Source of the DNA: Candidatus Thalassarchaeaceae archaeon
GTDB lineage: Archaea > Thermoplasmatota > Poseidoniia > Poseidoniales > Thalassarchaeaceae
Assembly: GCA_023700245.1 (NCBI GenBank)
Contig: JAJPRE010000002.1
Span: 1 to 34,362, forward strand
Direction: 5' to 3'
Length of the DNA stretch: 34,362 nucleotides
In this document: one piece after another, positions 34,238-34,362 of the stretch
How the letters are laid out: the number at the start of each line of letters is the position of its first letter
How positions within the stretch are numbered: the first letter of the stretch is position 1
Translations under genes and position numbers: made by a program
Notes under the pieces: model-generated
Database searches by the model: none
What the model saw: only the letters and a program-made list of their open reading frames with translations
What the model was told of the DNA's origin: nothing

Positions 34238-34362
34238 ATGCGAACAATTCTCGCAACGATGATGATGCTGTTAATGACGACTGCCGCCCTTGCGGGCTGC
34301 GCTGGATCCGATGTCTCTCAAGACGACGTGGATACGGCAAGAGATGAAGGATATGCCCAAGG
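34238..34362 (+). CDS. Putative lipoprotein (N-terminal fragment, cut by window end)
   Basis: Only the first 41 codons are in the window. They read as a lipoprotein signal peptide: a basic start (MRTILATMMMLLMTT), a hydrophobic core, and the lipobox ALAGC with the modifiable cysteine at about residue 21. A polar, acidic mature start follows (AGSDVSQDDVDTARDEGYAQ). A GTG two codons upstream (34232) is also in frame. The mature function cannot be told; binding proteins of transporters are the commonest proteins of this kind. It lies in the place where a 23S rRNA gene would be in a normal rRNA operon. Confidence 0.75.
   Translation, partial: MRTILATMMMLLMTTAALAGCAGSDVSQDDVDTARDEGYAQ

Overview
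The window is an AT-rich archaeal chromosome segment. It holds a complete archaeal ribosomal-protein super-operon (uL3 to SecY), archaeal-only families (aIF1, RNase P p29, eS4, eL19, eL32, a thermosome, a Hef-type helicase), an intron-bearing tRNA-Trp and an archaeal 16S rRNA. The 16S gene is not followed by tRNA-Ala or 23S: a lipoprotein gene starts about 190 bases after it. Unlinked rRNA genes are a known trait of Thermoplasmata and the marine Poseidoniia. With the low GC and gene content, this suggests a Marine Group II/III-like member of Thermoplasmatota. That placement is an inference made without a database search.

Layout. Bases 1-2355: a large membrane protein with a redoxin-like domain that lacks the usual cysteines. 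2427-2615: tRNA-Trp(CCA) with a 113-base intron that looks like a box C/D methylation guide. 2686-4833: a membrane-anchored subtilisin-like protease. 4903-6051: a PLP aminotransferase. 6056-7352: a small membrane protein and a convergent multi-pass membrane protein. 7489-10926: a giant secreted, C-terminally anchored surface protein. 11016-12626: thermosome. 12722-15771: a translationally coupled gene pair described next. 15777-17525 (minus): a Hef/FANCM-type helicase without the nuclease half. 17786-32138: 25 co-directional genes from uL3 to SecY in the classical archaeal order, with very small gaps or overlaps. 32139-32578: rRNA leader. 32579-34049: 16S rRNA. 34238 to the end: a truncated lipoprotein gene.

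The most unusual content is the pair at 12722-15771. The first protein joins two CysJ-like flavodoxin domains to a region that aligns along its length with the iron-sulfur subunit of succinate dehydrogenase (SdhB), yet every cluster-ligand cysteine is replaced. The second protein, starting on the stop codon of the first, resembles the HdrB/SdhE (CCG-domain) family and has lost seven of the ten signature cysteines. The folds look conserved and the FMN-binding loops look intact, so the pair may be a flavin-based derivative of an Fe-S electron-transfer module. That would suit an iron-poor ocean, but the function is hypothesis.

Other departures from the norm: a SecY with four extra N-terminal membrane helices, an eL32 with an N-terminal SAP domain, and a tRNA-Trp intron whose guide sequences point by the N+5 rule at positions 34 and 39, with a C-C change in both C and D boxes. 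Most ribosomal genes have Shine-Dalgarno sequences of GGTGAT or GGAGG type. Several single genes have a TATA-like box 25-30 bases before the start codon, which suggests leaderless mRNAs.
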